DNA of 64,000 nucleotides, taken from NCBI RefSeq assembly GCF_000172155.1, contig NZ_ABIZ01000001.1, positions 3,257,105 through 3,321,104 of the forward strand, in the 5' to 3' direction. The notes beneath the pieces were generated by a model. The model was given only the letters and a program-made list of their open reading frames with translations. It was not told the origin of the DNA and ran no database searches. Positions 63,942 to 64,000 of this stretch are shown piece by piece. The translations under genes were made by a program, and so were the position numbers. Origin of the DNA: Verrucomicrobium spinosum DSM 4136 = JCM 18804. GTDB taxonomy: Bacteria > Verrucomicrobiota > Verrucomicrobiia > Verrucomicrobiales > Verrucomicrobiaceae. Each line of letters begins with the position of its first letter. Position 1 is the first letter of the stretch.

Positions 63942-64000
63942 GGTGACGCATTTGAGAACTCCCTTACACTGATCCCTGGATCTAAAACAGGCGACGGGAG

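Overview
The window reads as chromosomal DNA of a Gram-negative, high-GC bacterium of the Verrucomicrobiota type. This is inferred from an LPS supply and export cluster (kdsA, lptC-like, lptA-like, lptB), a heptosyltransferase, large secreted proteins with thrombospondin-3-like repeats, and a PVC-style operon pairing a multi-CxxCH cytochrome with a six-bladed-propeller protein. No rRNA, tRNA or CRISPR array was recognised.

Layout. 1-5.1 kb: membrane protein, LTA-synthase-family phosphoglycerol transferase, a small membrane gene broken at a 9-G run, cbpA/cbpM chaperone pair. 5.2-9.7 kb: PHP phosphatase, IS4-family copy 1, PMT-like glycosyltransferase. 9.7-14.7 kb: DUF5069-like gene, then kdsA-lptC-lptA-lptB-hpf. 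15-23.5 kb (minus): PrsW-like protease, heptosyltransferase, metallophosphoesterase, ABC exporter, acylphosphatase, envelope protein. 23.7-25.7 kb: folP and gapA with a clear sigma-70 promoter and a terminator. 26-31.7 kb: a 1330-residue secreted protein and an arylsulfotransferase-like protein.

31.7-50.2 kb is the most interesting part: an Rhs polymorphic-toxin locus. A full 2087-residue Rhs protein carries tip 1 (non-specific nuclease-like) plus an immunity gene. It is followed by three displaced modules, each with about 1.2 kb of duplicated Rhs core, a different toxin tip and a different AT-richer immunity gene. The modules are separated by a ~300-bp boundary repeat with a fixed left end. 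Tip 2 has a PD-(D/E)xK-like motif, tip 3 is a NucA/NucB DNase, and tip 4 is unrecognised and split by two insertion sequences (IS4 copy 2 and an IS3). Removing both elements with one copy of each target duplication restores an open tip-4 frame directly before a two-TM immunity candidate. The locus ends in a graveyard: truncated lipoprotein gene, RAYT transposase, IS66 scrap, MBL-fold fragment.

53-59 kb: ankyrin-L,D-transpeptidase, Tat-exported TIM-barrel protein, cytochrome, propeller protein. 59.1-59.8 kb: two near-identical ~145-nt units, each with promoter-like boxes, conserved hairpins (one GNRA-capped) and an intrinsic terminator, a strong candidate for a tandem small-RNA pair. 59.8-64 kb: small lipoprotein, ispE, a HExxH metallopeptidase, a VOC protein and a DUF6794-like membrane-anchored protein.
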